From V1-33 sp964523105 (GTDB lineage: Bacteria; Verrucomicrobiota; Verrucomicrobiia; Verrucomicrobiales; V1-33): 64,000 nt of DNA. A program made the position numbers and the translations under genes. Below the pieces are notes generated by a model, which saw only the letters and a program-made list of their open reading frames with translations, was not told the origin of the DNA and did no database searches. Each line of letters begins with the position of its first letter. Position 1 is the stretch's first letter. Below are positions 18,183 to 28,327 of this stretch, piece after piece. The stretch spans positions 92,559 through 156,558 of the forward strand of contig CAZFZN010000013.1 in NCBI GenBank assembly GCA_964523105.1. The letters run 5' to 3'.

Positions 18183-18194
18183 TGTGATAATCAC

Positions 18195-18455
18195 ATGCAG
18201 GCATTCCGCTCAGGCAAGCGCACATCGTTCCGGCACTTGCGTCCGGCCCCGGGATCAACCATTGCACGCCCTCATGTCTTTCCGCTTGCTCACCGCGCCT
18301 GCGGCGCGCTTTTAGCGGCGACCACGCGCGAGTCCGCAACCCGAACCGGCCCGCCGTCTTTCTGACCTTACGGCAGCGCCTGCGCGCATGGTCCATTTCC
18401 GCTGCGGCGGCGCGTCCCTGCGCGCCGGCCTCTGCAGACTTCCCCGTTCCTTTCC
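18195..18455. other. Divergent intergenic region
   Basis: This holds the promoters of the leftward antitoxin gene and the rightward ABC-F gene. A short hairpin, CGCGCC-TGC-GGCGCG followed by CTTTT at 18294-18313, has the same 3-base-loop shape as the REP-like elements of this window. I see no further gene in it. Confidence 0.4.
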
Positions 18456-20063
<1,608 letters not shown>

Positions 20064-20147
20064 GTCCGCGCTGACGGAGGGCGCGAGAAAAATGATCGCC
20101 GGGGGCGGAAGGCTGCGTATGAGAGGACTCTTTCCCGGCCCGCCAAC

Positions 20148-21539
20148 ATGACGCTGACCCGCCGACAACTGCTCTCCCGACTCTCCTGCGGATTCGGTCT
20201 CGCCGCCTTCTCCGGGCTGGCGGGAGCGCGCGCCCTGACGCCGCAGTTCCGGCCGCGGGCGAAGAGCGTGATCTTCTGCTACATGAGCGGCGGGTTGTCG
20301 CATGTGGACTCCTTCGATCCCAAGCCGGAGCTGGCCAAACGCGCCGGCCAGCCGATGCCGGTCGCGGTGCAGCGCACGCAGTTCAATCAGAACGGCACCA
20401 TTCAGCCGTCGCACTGGGCCTTCAAGCCGCGCGGGCAGTCTGGCCTCGAAGTCAGCGAACTGTTTCCGCACCTCGCGCAGTGCGCGGACGATCTGTGCGT
20501 CATCCGCAGCATGACGGCGAAATTCAGCGAGCACGCGCAGGGGAATTTTTTCATGCACAGCGGCTTTCCGTTCCTGGGATTTCCCAGTGCCGGCGCGTGG
20601 ATGAGCTACGGCCTGGGCAGTGCGGCGGAGAACCTGCCTGGATTCGTGGTACTGCAAAGCGGCGATGCCGTGACGCCGCACGGCGGCGTGGGGCTGTTCA
20701 GCAACGGCTTCCTCCCGGCGGTGCATCAGGCTTCCATCATCAACGCCGATGGCGCGGAGCCGGTGGCGAATATCAAACCGCGGGAGCCCGGCACCCTGCA
20801 GCGCGGCCGGCTCAATTTCATCGCGAACATGGACCGGCAGTTTGCGGCGCGCACCGCACCCGGCGATGCACAGGTGGAAGCGGCCATCGCCAACGCCGAA
20901 ATGGCATGGCGCATGCAGTCCGCCGTTCCCGAACTCTGCGACCTCCGCGGCGAAACTGAAGCGACCAAAAAACTCTACGCGCTCGATGACTCTGATCCGA
21001 AGACCGCCGCCTACGGCCGCCAGTGTCTGCTGGCGCGGCGTCTGGTGGAGCGCGGCGTGCGGTTCGTGGAATTGAGCTGTCTCTCCTACAACATCGGCGG
21101 CGGCAATGCGCCCAATCCCTGGGATCAGCACGGCGACATCATCAACGGCCACGGCAAAATGGCGCACCAGGTGGACCGTCCCGTCGCCGGCCTCCTGCGC
21201 GATCTCAAAGCCCGCGGCCTGCTCGACGAAACGCTCGTCATCTTCAGCGGCGAATTCGGCCGTACGCCGTTCAGTCAGGCCGGCAACGGCCGCGACCACA
21301 ATCCCTACGGCTTCAGCCTCTGGCTCGCCGGCGGCGGCGTGAAGCCGGGTTTCGTCTATGGCGCCACGGATGAACTCGGCTATCACGCCGTGGCGGATGT
21401 CTGCACGGTCTATGACCTCTGGGCGACGGTGCTCCATCTGCTCGGCATGGACCACGAAGCGCTCACCTATCGCTTCAGCGGCCGCGACATCCGGCTCACG
21501 GATGTGCACGGGCACGTGCTGAAGCGACTGCTCGCGTGA
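20148..21539 (+). CDS. DUF1501 family protein, Tat-exported
   Basis: A complete 463-residue DUF1501 protein. It begins with a twin-arginine type signal (TRRQLLSRLSCGFGLAAFSG) and then SVIFCYMSGGLSHVDSFDPKPEL, the DUF1501 start block. Further blocks are YGLGS, CLLARRLVERGVRFVEL, WDQHGDI, FSGEFGRTPF, GRDHNPYGFSLWLAGGG and the tail GLDAKLTG-like SGRDIRLTDVHG. The fold is related to alkaline phosphatase/sulfatase. In PVC genomes these genes normally follow a DUF1549/DUF1553 cytochrome gene; here the upstream neighbour is an ABC-F gene, so this copy stands alone. Confidence 0.9.
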   Translation: MTLTRRQLLSRLSCGFGLAAFSGLAGARALTPQFRPRAKSVIFCYMSGGLSHVDSFDPKPELAKRAGQPMPVAVQRTQFNQNGTIQPSHWAFKPRGQSGLEVSELFPHLAQCADDLCVIRSMTAKFSEHAQGNFFMHSGFPFLGFPSAGAWMSYGLGSAAENLPGFVVLQSGDAVTPHGGVGLFSNGFLPAVHQASIINADGAEPVANIKPREPGTLQRGRLNFIANMDRQFAARTAPGDAQVEAAIANAEMAWRMQSAVPELCDLRGETEATKKLYALDDSDPKTAAYGRQCLLARRLVERGVRFVELSCLSYNIGGGNAPNPWDQHGDIINGHGKMAHQVDRPVAGLLRDLKARGLLDETLVIFSGEFGRTPFSQAGNGRDHNPYGFSLWLAGGGVKPGFVYGATDELGYHAVADVCTVYDLWATVLHLLGMDHEALTYRFSGRDIRLTDVHGHVLKRLLA

Positions 21540-21640
21540 AAGCGGAAGGTCCGGCACCGCAGCCGGGGCGGAAAAATACGCGGTAACTGAACCGCGCGCG
21601 ACTTGCAGGCCCAGCCGGGGCGCGCTACAGCACCGTCACC

Positions 21641-22990
21641 ATGAAACGCCGCTCCTTCCTCACCAAGTCCGCCGCCGCCACCTTTGGATTCCAGGTCGTC
21701 GCCCCGCACGTCCTCCGCGCGCAGGACGGAAACACCCCGAACAGCAAAATCCGTCTCGCCGTCATCGGCTGCGGCGGTCAGGGCGAAGGCGATCTCAACA
21801 ACATGGCCGGCGAGGACATCGTGGCCCTGTGCGACGTGGACGAGCGCCGCGCCGCCGGCAGCTTCAAGCGCTTCCCGAATGCGAAACGCTTCAAGGACTT
21901 CCGCAAAATGTTCGACGAAATGGCCAGCGGCATCGACGCCGTGCTCGTGGCCACTCCGGACCACACGCATTTCGTGGCCGCCATGGCCGCGATGAATCAC
22001 GGCAAGCATGTCTATTGCGAAAAGCCGCTGGCGCACAGCATCGCCGAAGTCCGCGCCATGCAGGCGAAGGCGGTGGAGAAAAAGGTCATCACCCAGGTGG
22101 GCAATCAGGGACATTCGTCGCACAGCATTCGCGCGTTTGTGGAAATGGTGCAGAGCGGCGCCATCGGAAAAGTCACCGAAGTCCACGCCGGCTGCGACGC
22201 CTTCAAGGATGTGTATGCCTGCGCCAACCGCCGCGGAGAATTGAAAAAGAAAGCGGACGTGCCGAAGGAACTCGACTGGGATCTCTGGCTCGGCCCCGCG
22301 GCGCAGCGCGACTACAGCCCGCTCTATCTGCCCTTCAACTGGCGCGGTTTCTCCGCTTTCGGCAGCGGCTGCATCGGCGACTGGGTTTGTCACGTGCTCG
22401 ATCCGTCCTTCTGGGCGCTGGACCTCGATCTGCCCACCGCCGTCACCGCGGAGACAAAAGGCTACGATCCGGTGAAGGACGCGGACTTTTATCCGAAAGG
22501 CACGCGCATCACCTTTGAATTCCCCGCCAAAGGAGACCGCGGGCCGGTGAAGATCATCTGGCACGATGGCGACTATGCCATTCCGACGCCGGAGGAACTG
22601 TCCAAACAGGGCCAGAAGGCCACCGGCATCGGCGCCATCGTCATTGGCGAAAAAGGGAAAATCATGCACGGCTCGCACGGCGGCAGCGGACCGCACCTCA
22701 TCGATCCCGAAATGCGCAAAGGCTGGAAACGTCCTGACGAAACCATCCCGCGCGTTAAAGACGGCAACCACCACATGGATTTTCTCAATGCGGTGCGCGA
22801 AGGCCGGCCGGCCGGGAGCAGTTTCGCCTACGGCGGAGCGCTGAGCGAGATCGGCCTGCTGGGCATGATCGCAGTGCGCCGCAGCGGGGTGCGTCTGGAA
22901 TGGGATGCGAAGGCGATGAAGTTCACCAACGACGAGGAGGCCAACAAACTGATCTCGCCGCCCTATCGAGAGGGCTGGGGCAAAGTGTGA
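21641..22990 (+). CDS. Gfo/Idh/MocA family oxidoreductase, Tat-exported
   Basis: A 449-residue exported oxidoreductase with signal MKRRSFLTKSAAATFGFQVV and the Rossmann motif LAVIGCGGQGEGD. The cofactor and substrate segments DVDERRAAG, ATPDHTHF, GKHVYCEKPLAHS (EKP motif) and NQGHSSHSIR are conserved features of the PVC exported group. It probably oxidises or isomerises a sugar or inositol derivative. The stop overlaps the start of the rarD-like gene (GTGA), so the two are likely translated together. Confidence 0.9.
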   Translation: MKRRSFLTKSAAATFGFQVVAPHVLRAQDGNTPNSKIRLAVIGCGGQGEGDLNNMAGEDIVALCDVDERRAAGSFKRFPNAKRFKDFRKMFDEMASGIDAVLVATPDHTHFVAAMAAMNHGKHVYCEKPLAHSIAEVRAMQAKAVEKKVITQVGNQGHSSHSIRAFVEMVQSGAIGKVTEVHAGCDAFKDVYACANRRGELKKKADVPKELDWDLWLGPAAQRDYSPLYLPFNWRGFSAFGSGCIGDWVCHVLDPSFWALDLDLPTAVTAETKGYDPVKDADFYPKGTRITFEFPAKGDRGPVKIIWHDGDYAIPTPEELSKQGQKATGIGAIVIGEKGKIMHGSHGGSGPHLIDPEMRKGWKRPDETIPRVKDGNHHMDFLNAVREGRPAGSSFAYGGALSEIGLLGMIAVRRSGVRLEWDAKAMKFTNDEEANKLISPPYREGWGKV

Positions 22991-23871
22991 GCACTCCGCC
23001 TCCCCGCAGTGAAACCGCGCGCGGCCTCACCGCGGGGGTCGTCGCGTTCACGCTCTGGGGCCTGCTTCCCGGCTACTGGAAGCTGCTCGACTGGCTGACG
23101 CCCGCGCAGGTCATCTCGTTTCGCGCGCTGCTCACCGTGCCGGTGCTGTTCGCGGTGCTGCTGTGGCGGCGGCAGTTGTCAGGCGTGCTCCACCGCATGA
23201 AGGAGCCCCGCATTCTCGGCCTGCATGCACTCACGGCGCTGCTGCTCGCGGGGAACTGGCTGACATTCGTCTGGGCCACGCATCACGGCCGGATCGTCGA
23301 AGCCAGCCTCGGTTATTTCCTGACACCTCTGGCCAATGTGGCGATGGGCGCGGTTTTTCTGGGGGAACGCCTGCGCCGTCCGCAGCAGATCGCCATCAGC
23401 CTCGCTGCGCTGGGCGTGGCCGGGCAGTTCCTAGCCGCGGGCCGCGCACCGTGGGTCGCCCTCGCGCTGTGCGCCACCTTCGCCTTTTACGGGCTGCTGC
23501 GAAAACAGTCGCCTCTGGAATCGCTCGCCGGGCTGACCGTGGAGTCGGTCGTCGCCGTTCCCGCCGCGCTCGGCTGGCTCCTCTGGTCCCTGCCCGGCCG
23601 GGCTCCCGCCACCCCCGGCGAATGGACGCTGCTGCTCATCATGGGCGGCCTCACCGCTGTGCCTCTGCTGGGTTTCGCCACCGCGGCGCGACTCCTGCCG
23701 CTCAGCGTGCTCGGGCTGCTGCAGTTCATCGCTCCGAGCCTCCAGTTTCTCGTCGGCGCGGTGTATTACGGCGAGCCGGTCAATGCCGTGAAACTGGCCA
23801 GCTTCGCCGTCATCTGGGCCGGACTGGCCGTTTTCACCGTGGACGCGTGGAGGCGCTCGCGGGCGGCGTAA
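22987..23871 (+). CDS. rarD: EamA family transporter, RarD-like
   Basis: A 294-residue, roughly ten-helix drug/metabolite transporter. The start is a GTG at 22987 that overlaps the preceding TGA; the alternative longer frame runs into the Gfo/Idh gene. The segments VVAFTLWGLLPGYWKLL, NWLTFVWATHHGRIVEASLGYFLTP region and LGLLQFIAPSLQFLVGAVYY are typical of RarD. The substrate is unknown; RarD is named for chloramphenicol sensitivity in E. coli. The overlap with an exported sugar oxidoreductase suggests shared expression but no obvious shared pathway. Confidence 0.85.
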   Translation: MSTPPPRSETARGLTAGVVAFTLWGLLPGYWKLLDWLTPAQVISFRALLTVPVLFAVLLWRRQLSGVLHRMKEPRILGLHALTALLLAGNWLTFVWATHHGRIVEASLGYFLTPLANVAMGAVFLGERLRRPQQIAISLAALGVAGQFLAAGRAPWVALALCATFAFYGLLRKQSPLESLAGLTVESVVAVPAALGWLLWSLPGRAPATPGEWTLLLIMGGLTAVPLLGFATAARLLPLSVLGLLQFIAPSLQFLVGAVYYGEPVNAVKLASFAVIWAGLAVFTVDAWRRSRAA

Positions 23872-23872
23872 T

Positions 23873-23897
23873 GGAGCGCGGAGTTGCACTCCGCCCC
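23873..23897. repeat. REP hairpin at the 3' side of the RAYT gene
   Basis: The core GCGGAGT-TGC-ACTCCGC is a perfect 7-bp stem with a 3-base loop. The full 25 bases are the exact reverse complement of 24695-24719 on the other side of the transposase gene. It begins 1 bp after the rarD-like stop and so may also serve as its terminator. Confidence 0.85.
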
Positions 23898-23912
23898 GGC
23901 AACCCGGGCTTT

Positions 23913-24605
23913 CTACTCCCCGCGCCTCCATCCAACGGTACGCCAGTCACCGCGCGCGAGTTCGTTCTGTTTATTTTCCTGGTCAGACGGGGAGGATTGC
24001 AACTCGGCGCTCCGTCTTGCGCTGCTCCACTGCCAGTCCTCCGCGGCGGCACAAAGCCGCGACTTTACCGGATTCTGGTGGATGTAATGCACGGCACGCA
24101 GGTAATGATCCTCGTCGCGGATGTAGCGGTCATAGTAATCCTCTGCCCAAAACGCGCCTGACGTTTTTAGTAACCGGTTGGCCTCGCGCGCGGTGTGCCT
24201 CTTCCAGCTTTGAATGACATGACCCACCGGCCAGTCTTCCGTCGTGCGGATGAGAACATGGACATGATTGGGCATGACACACCACGCCTGCAGGGAGTAA
24301 CGCTGCCCGTCGAAGTATTGCAGTGCATCTTCCGTGAGCCGGGCCATTTCGGGTTCCCGCAGGTGACAGGCACCATGCCCTGCATCTTCGAATTTGGCGA
24401 TGCGGCGGCGCAGCTCATTGCGCTGTTCTTCCCACAAACCGGCATCCATGGCCGCACGGTCCTCAGTCCATTGCAACTCCTCCTTCCATGCGGCAATCAA
24501 GTCCGATGGCACCGAATCATGCAGTCTGAACGTGAGAGCCTGGATGAGTCCCGGGACATCGAGATGCGGCAGATAACCGCGCTGGTGCCAGCCTTTATGA
24601 ATCAT
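23913..24605 (-). CDS. REP-associated tyrosine transposase (RAYT, Y1_Tnp)
   Basis: A 230-residue single-copy transposase of the IS200-related Y1 family. The ATG at 24605 is chosen because it opens into the RAYT signature KGWHQRGYLPHLDVPGLIQ. The metal-binding HuH motif is seen in CVMPNHVHVLI, and the catalytic tyrosine is within AVHYIHQNPVKSRL. RAYTs act on REP hairpins, cutting single-stranded DNA, and are domesticated genes rather than independent insertion sequences. Inverted REP hairpins flank it, as expected. The coding frame is intact. Confidence 0.9.
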   Translation of the reverse strand: MIHKGWHQRGYLPHLDVPGLIQALTFRLHDSVPSDLIAAWKEELQWTEDRAAMDAGLWEEQRNELRRRIAKFEDAGHGACHLREPEMARLTEDALQYFDGQRYSLQAWCVMPNHVHVLIRTTEDWPVGHVIQSWKRHTAREANRLLKTSGAFWAEDYYDRYIRDEDHYLRAVHYIHQNPVKSRLCAAAEDWQWSSARRSAELQSSPSDQENKQNELARGDWRTVGWRRGE

Positions 24606-24694
24606 GGAGATGGAGCGCTGAAAGGTTGAATTTCCCGTGGACCCGGAGTTCCGGTGGTTCAACGGGAGCATCGCGAAACCCGCTATGGCCGACG

Positions 24695-24719
24695 GGGCGG
24701 AGTGCAACTCCGCGCTCCG
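24695..24719. repeat. REP hairpin at the 5' side of the RAYT gene
   Basis: Exact inverted copy of the 25 bases at 23873-23897, with core GCGGAGT-GCA-ACTCCGC. It lies upstream of the transposase start and upstream of yqeY. Together the pair frames an 847-bp unit of the REP-RAYT-REP kind. Confidence 0.85.
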
Positions 24720-24778
24720 GGCGCATGCGGCAAATCACCCTGGACACACCGCTCCCCGGCGCGAAATCCCCACCAGCC

Positions 24779-25234
24779 ATGAGCACGATCAACGACCAAA
24801 TCGCCAATGACCTCAAGGAAGCGATGCGCGCCAAAGACCAGACGGCCATGACCGCGCTGCGCGCCCTGAAGTCCGCCCTCAAATACGCCGCCGTCGAAAA
24901 ACTCGGCGCCGACGGCGTGCTCGACGACGCAGACGCCGTCGCAGTCATTCGCAAACAACTCAAGCAGCGCCGCGACAGCGTGGATCAATTCACCTCCGGC
25001 GGACGCGCCGACCTCGCGGAGAAAGAGCAGGCGGAAATCGTTATCCTCGAGCGCTATCTGCCCGCGGGGCTCAGTGAAGCGGAGGTGCAGCAACTGGTGG
25101 AAGCCGTCATCGCCGAACTCGGAGCGACTTCCAAACAGCAGATGGGACAGGTGATGAAAGTGCTTCAGGAGCGCGCTGCAGGCCGCGCCGACGGCAAGGC
25201 GCTGTCGCAGGCCGTCGCGGCGAAATTGAAGTGA
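24779..25234 (+). CDS. yqeY: GatB/YqeY domain-containing protein
   Basis: A 151-residue helical protein of the YqeY family, which shares the C-terminal tRNA-binding domain of GatB. Recognisable parts are LKEAMRAKDQTAMTALRALKSA, the IRKQLKQRRDSVDQF segment and the ERYLPAGLSEAEV block with QQMGQVMKVL. The start ATG at 24779 fits the family N-terminus. The role is thought to be tRNA-related but is not proven. Confidence 0.9.
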   Translation: MSTINDQIANDLKEAMRAKDQTAMTALRALKSALKYAAVEKLGADGVLDDADAVAVIRKQLKQRRDSVDQFTSGGRADLAEKEQAEIVILERYLPAGLSEAEVQQLVEAVIAELGATSKQQMGQVMKVLQERAAGRADGKALSQAVAAKLK

Positions 25235-25329
25235 GCCCGTTCATCCGTACGTCTGGTTTTCAGAACCGGAATCCGGAAAAGACCGCAGAGACACGGAGCG
25301 CGCGGAGAATGCGGGAGCAGCCATTCTTT

Positions 25330-25485
25330 ACCCTGAAAAGGAAGAGAACCGCAGATGGACACTGATTCACACGGAAATACGCATGAATTCGGATTCACTC
25401 CCCGGAGGAGGATGCCCGTGACCACAACTTGCTGAGTATCCGTGATCATCCGGGTCCATCCGTGGTTCTATTTCCCATTTAAGGT
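25330..25485. repeat. Dispersed palindromic repeat, copy 3
   Basis: Nearly identical over most of its length to the copy at 42551, with GATTCGGATTCACTCCCCGG, ACAACTTGCTGAGTATCCGT and GGGTCCATCCGTGGTTCTA. It accounts for most of the 360-bp gap between yqeY and the M20 peptidase; I see no gene in the rest. Confidence 0.88.
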
Positions 25486-25594
25486 TTACAGATTCACCCG
25501 TCGGCATGAGAGGGCAGCAGGTCCGCAGGGGAAGGCATCCAAAGCAGCCCGGCGCTCTCTGCGCCTCTGCGGTTCATTCCCCGGGCTTTTCAGG

Positions 25595-26716
25595 TCATTT
25601 TCCCAGCCGCCGCAGGACGTATTCCTCACAGATGCGGAAGTACTGGCCCATGGACTCGATGTCGATCCATTCATCCGGGCTGTGCAGCGCGCCCGTGAGC
25701 GGGCGGGAGAGGATCACGGGAATGCCGTGGCGCGCGAGGAAGCGGGCGTCGCTGCCGCCGGAGGCGCGGACGAGATTGACCGGACGTCCGGTGAGCGAGG
25801 CCGTGACTTCCATGTAGAGGGGGTCGGGCGCGAGATGTGAGGGTTCCGCGGACATGATCTCCGTGACCTCGATTTCCGGCCCCGCGGCGCTGCGGAGCCG
25901 CTCCAGGACATTCGCGACTGTGAACGGCGGCGGGAAACGGAGATCCACGCAGGCGTGCGCCTCCCCGGGGATGCAGTTGATGGTTTCATTGTCCGTCCGC
26001 AGCACCGTGGGCACACACGTTGGATACCAGTGATCCGCCGCGTTCTCCTGCTCCGGCCGGAGCGCCTCGAATTCGTGCGTGATGTGAACGAGCCGCTCCG
26101 CGAGGCGCAGGAGCGCGTTGGGCACGAGCCAGGGACGCGCCGCGTGACTTTCCGCACCTCTGGCAATGAGACGCGCGTGCAGGATGCCTTTTTCGGCAAC
26201 GGTGATGTCATTGAGCGATCCGCCGTCCGGCACGATGGCGATGCCGCAGCGAAGTCCCGCGGATTCCATCAAATGACGGACGCCGTTCTCTCCGCCGACT
26301 TCCTCGTCCGACGTGACCGCGATGCCGAAGGAAATCCCCGGCGCGCGGCGCTGGAGCGAGCGGAAGAGTTCGATCATGATGGCCAGCTGGCCTTTCATGT
26401 CGCCGGCGCCGGGGCCGATGATGCGTCCGTCCGCGATGCGGGACCGGTAGGCCGCTTCGTCCGGATGTTCGATGACGTCGAGGTGCCCGGCCATGAGCAC
26501 CTCCGGATGGTCCACGCCCGCGGGCGTCGCGACCATCGAGTTGTAGCCGTTGCATTCATACTCGCGGATTTGAATGCCGCCGACCGCTTCGAGGTGACCG
26601 CGCAGCAACGCCATGCAGCGCGCGCGCTCCTGCGGCCGGCTGTCAGTGCCGGGAATGAGAATGAGGTCGCGCGTCAGGGCGACGAGACGTTCGAGCAGCG
26701 GCGGAAAGGGGCTCAT
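25595..26716 (-). CDS. M20 family metallopeptidase (ArgE/DapE-like)
   Basis: A 373-residue two-zinc amidohydrolase or peptidase. Metal and catalytic blocks in order are AGHLDVI (first His, Asp), GAGDMKGQLA (bridging Asp), SDEEVGGENG (catalytic and metal Glu), then PDGGS, RGAESHAARPW (dimerisation-domain His) and GALHSPDEWID (final His). Members cleave peptides, N-acyl amino acids or N-succinyl groups. Its start is 9 bp after the stop of the ATP-grasp gene on the same strand, so the two form an operon, with the peptidase probably acting on the ligase product or its precursor. Confidence 0.88.
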   Translation of the reverse strand: MSPFPPLLERLVALTRDLILIPGTDSRPQERARCMALLRGHLEAVGGIQIREYECNGYNSMVATPAGVDHPEVLMAGHLDVIEHPDEAAYRSRIADGRIIGPGAGDMKGQLAIMIELFRSLQRRAPGISFGIAVTSDEEVGGENGVRHLMESAGLRCGIAIVPDGGSLNDITVAEKGILHARLIARGAESHAARPWLVPNALLRLAERLVHITHEFEALRPEQENAADHWYPTCVPTVLRTDNETINCIPGEAHACVDLRFPPPFTVANVLERLRSAAGPEIEVTEIMSAEPSHLAPDPLYMEVTASLTGRPVNLVRASGGSDARFLARHGIPVILSRPLTGALHSPDEWIDIESMGQYFRICEEYVLRRLGK

Positions 26717-26725
26717 GCGGTCCTG

Positions 26726-28120
26726 TCACTCGCGGACATATTCCCAGTCAATCGGCAGATCCTCCTCCGCGCGCCGGAGCATTTCATGGCAGGCCGCAGA
26801 GGAGTTGCCAAGGCAGAGAAACTGCCCTTTTTCCACCAGTCCGTCAGGAGTCAGATTGAAATTGATAGGCAGGATGCCGTTCTCGCGCCGCGGGTGAAAC
26901 AAGTGGCCGTGCTCCTCGAGGAGGCGGAGGATTTCCGCTCCCCGGGCCGGCCGGGCGAGTTTGAGATTGCGGTTCAGCCACGCGCCGCGCGGCAGATAGT
27001 GCCGGGCGAGAATGGAGGGATAGGAAGCGCCGGTGAGCCGGGCATTGATTTCGCACGCATAGACGCGGCAGGCACCCGGCTCGTCGAGTGCGGCGACGAG
27101 AAAGTCCACGCTCGCGGTGCCGCGGTAGCCCTGCCGGTGCAGCCACACTCCCGCCACACCCGCCTGCCGGAACAGCTCCTCCATCAGCCCGGGAAACTCC
27201 GCCAGATAGGGCGGCGGGGATTCGTTGCCCTGGTGCACGCTTTCGTGACTGAGAATCTGTTCGGTGAGGTCGTAGAGATAGACCGTGTCGTCGTTGAGGA
27301 ACAGCTGCACACTCGGGCTGTGGATGTGCGTCACGCCGTCGCGGCCCGGCTGCACCCAGCCCTGCACCATGCACGGACCTTCATGAAAGAACGCCGCCGG
27401 CACGTCCGGACTCCCGCTCCGGACCGCAAGCTTGACGAGTCCCACTCCCGAGGCGCCGATTTGAGACTTCACGACGGCGTGATCGAAGCCGAGCGCCGCG
27501 AGTTCGGAGAGGCAGCGCGCCACATCGGCGGGCGACTCCGCGAGGCGGGTCTCGAACACCGGCAACCCTTCGGATTCGAGGTGCCGGTGCAGCAGGAGTT
27601 TGTTGTTGCCTTTCCTGCTGCCGGCGGGAGTCGAGAGCGTGCTTTTGCCGGCCTGCTGCGCCAGAGCGGCGATCGTTCCATCCGTCACAAACGCGTCCAC
27701 CGCGTCCGCCGGATGTTCCCGCCATGCCTGCACCATGTCCCCGTGCGGCAGGGGCCGGCCTTCGCGGCGGGCGCGGCGTATTTCCAGATAGTCGCGGTGC
27801 GACAGCACCTGCATCTCCGGCACGCGCAGTCCGAGTTCGCCGCGGAAATACCCGCACAGTGCCGGATCAGGCTCGCGCTCCAGCACCAGCAGATTGTGTT
27901 TCCCGCCGAAAAGCAGCCCCATCACCGGCACGAGTCGGGAACCGTAGGAATCCACCCCGCTGACTTCGTGCTCCAGGATTTCCATCTGCGCCTCGTTGTC
28001 GAAAAACATGCCCAGGAGGTTGACGATGAAAATCACGCTCCGGTCGCCCCAAAGCCGCGGCGTGTAGCCTTGCGTCTGCACTACGAGCGGTCCGCCGGGA
28101 AAGGTGAAACTGGCATCCAT
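26726..28120 (-). CDS. ATP-grasp carboxylate-amine ligase with pre-ATP-grasp domain (PGM1-like)
   Basis: A 464-residue ATP-grasp enzyme that would activate a carboxylate as acyl phosphate and join it to an amine. The ATP-grasp core runs from about residue 170 with SRKGNNKLLLHRHLESEGLP, VVKSQIGASGVGLV (nucleotide lysine and glycine-rich loop) and CEINARLTGASYP (Mg-binding Glu and Asn). The N-terminal 160 residues (VNLLGMFFDNEAQMEI, then LEREPDPALCGYFRGELGL) resemble the pre-ATP-grasp domain of the PGM1 peptide ligase family, from memory. It is the first gene of a two-gene operon with the M20 peptidase. The substrate is unknown; a small peptide or amino-acid conjugate is the best inference. Confidence 0.72.
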   Translation of the reverse strand: MDASFTFPGGPLVVQTQGYTPRLWGDRSVIFIVNLLGMFFDNEAQMEILEHEVSGVDSYGSRLVPVMGLLFGGKHNLLVLEREPDPALCGYFRGELGLRVPEMQVLSHRDYLEIRRARREGRPLPHGDMVQAWREHPADAVDAFVTDGTIAALAQQAGKSTLSTPAGSRKGNNKLLLHRHLESEGLPVFETRLAESPADVARCLSELAALGFDHAVVKSQIGASGVGLVKLAVRSGSPDVPAAFFHEGPCMVQGWVQPGRDGVTHIHSPSVQLFLNDDTVYLYDLTEQILSHESVHQGNESPPPYLAEFPGLMEELFRQAGVAGVWLHRQGYRGTASVDFLVAALDEPGACRVYACEINARLTGASYPSILARHYLPRGAWLNRNLKLARPARGAEILRLLEEHGHLFHPRRENGILPINFNLTPDGLVEKGQFLCLGNSSAACHEMLRRAEEDLPIDWEYVRE

Positions 28121-28327
28121 CCGCTCACTTTGGAGAATTCGGCGGCGAATGCAAAAGAACCTCCGCAGGGAGACGGCGATTTTGCAACCCGGGTCGCGGC
28201 CTGTCAGACACAGGGCGGCAGGCAGCCGGCTGCTTGATCACGCAGGCATTCGCCCATCCGCCGGCACCGGCCGGGAAAGGGACTTCACGGCACCGTCAAC
28301 CTCACACCCCACTGCACAGCAACGAGA

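Noticed and set aside
25955..28237. 760-residue open frame on the plus strand
   Set aside because: It runs antisense to the M20 peptidase and ATP-grasp genes and has low-complexity, arginine- and histidine-rich composition with no domain; it is a shadow caused by GC-rich codon use.
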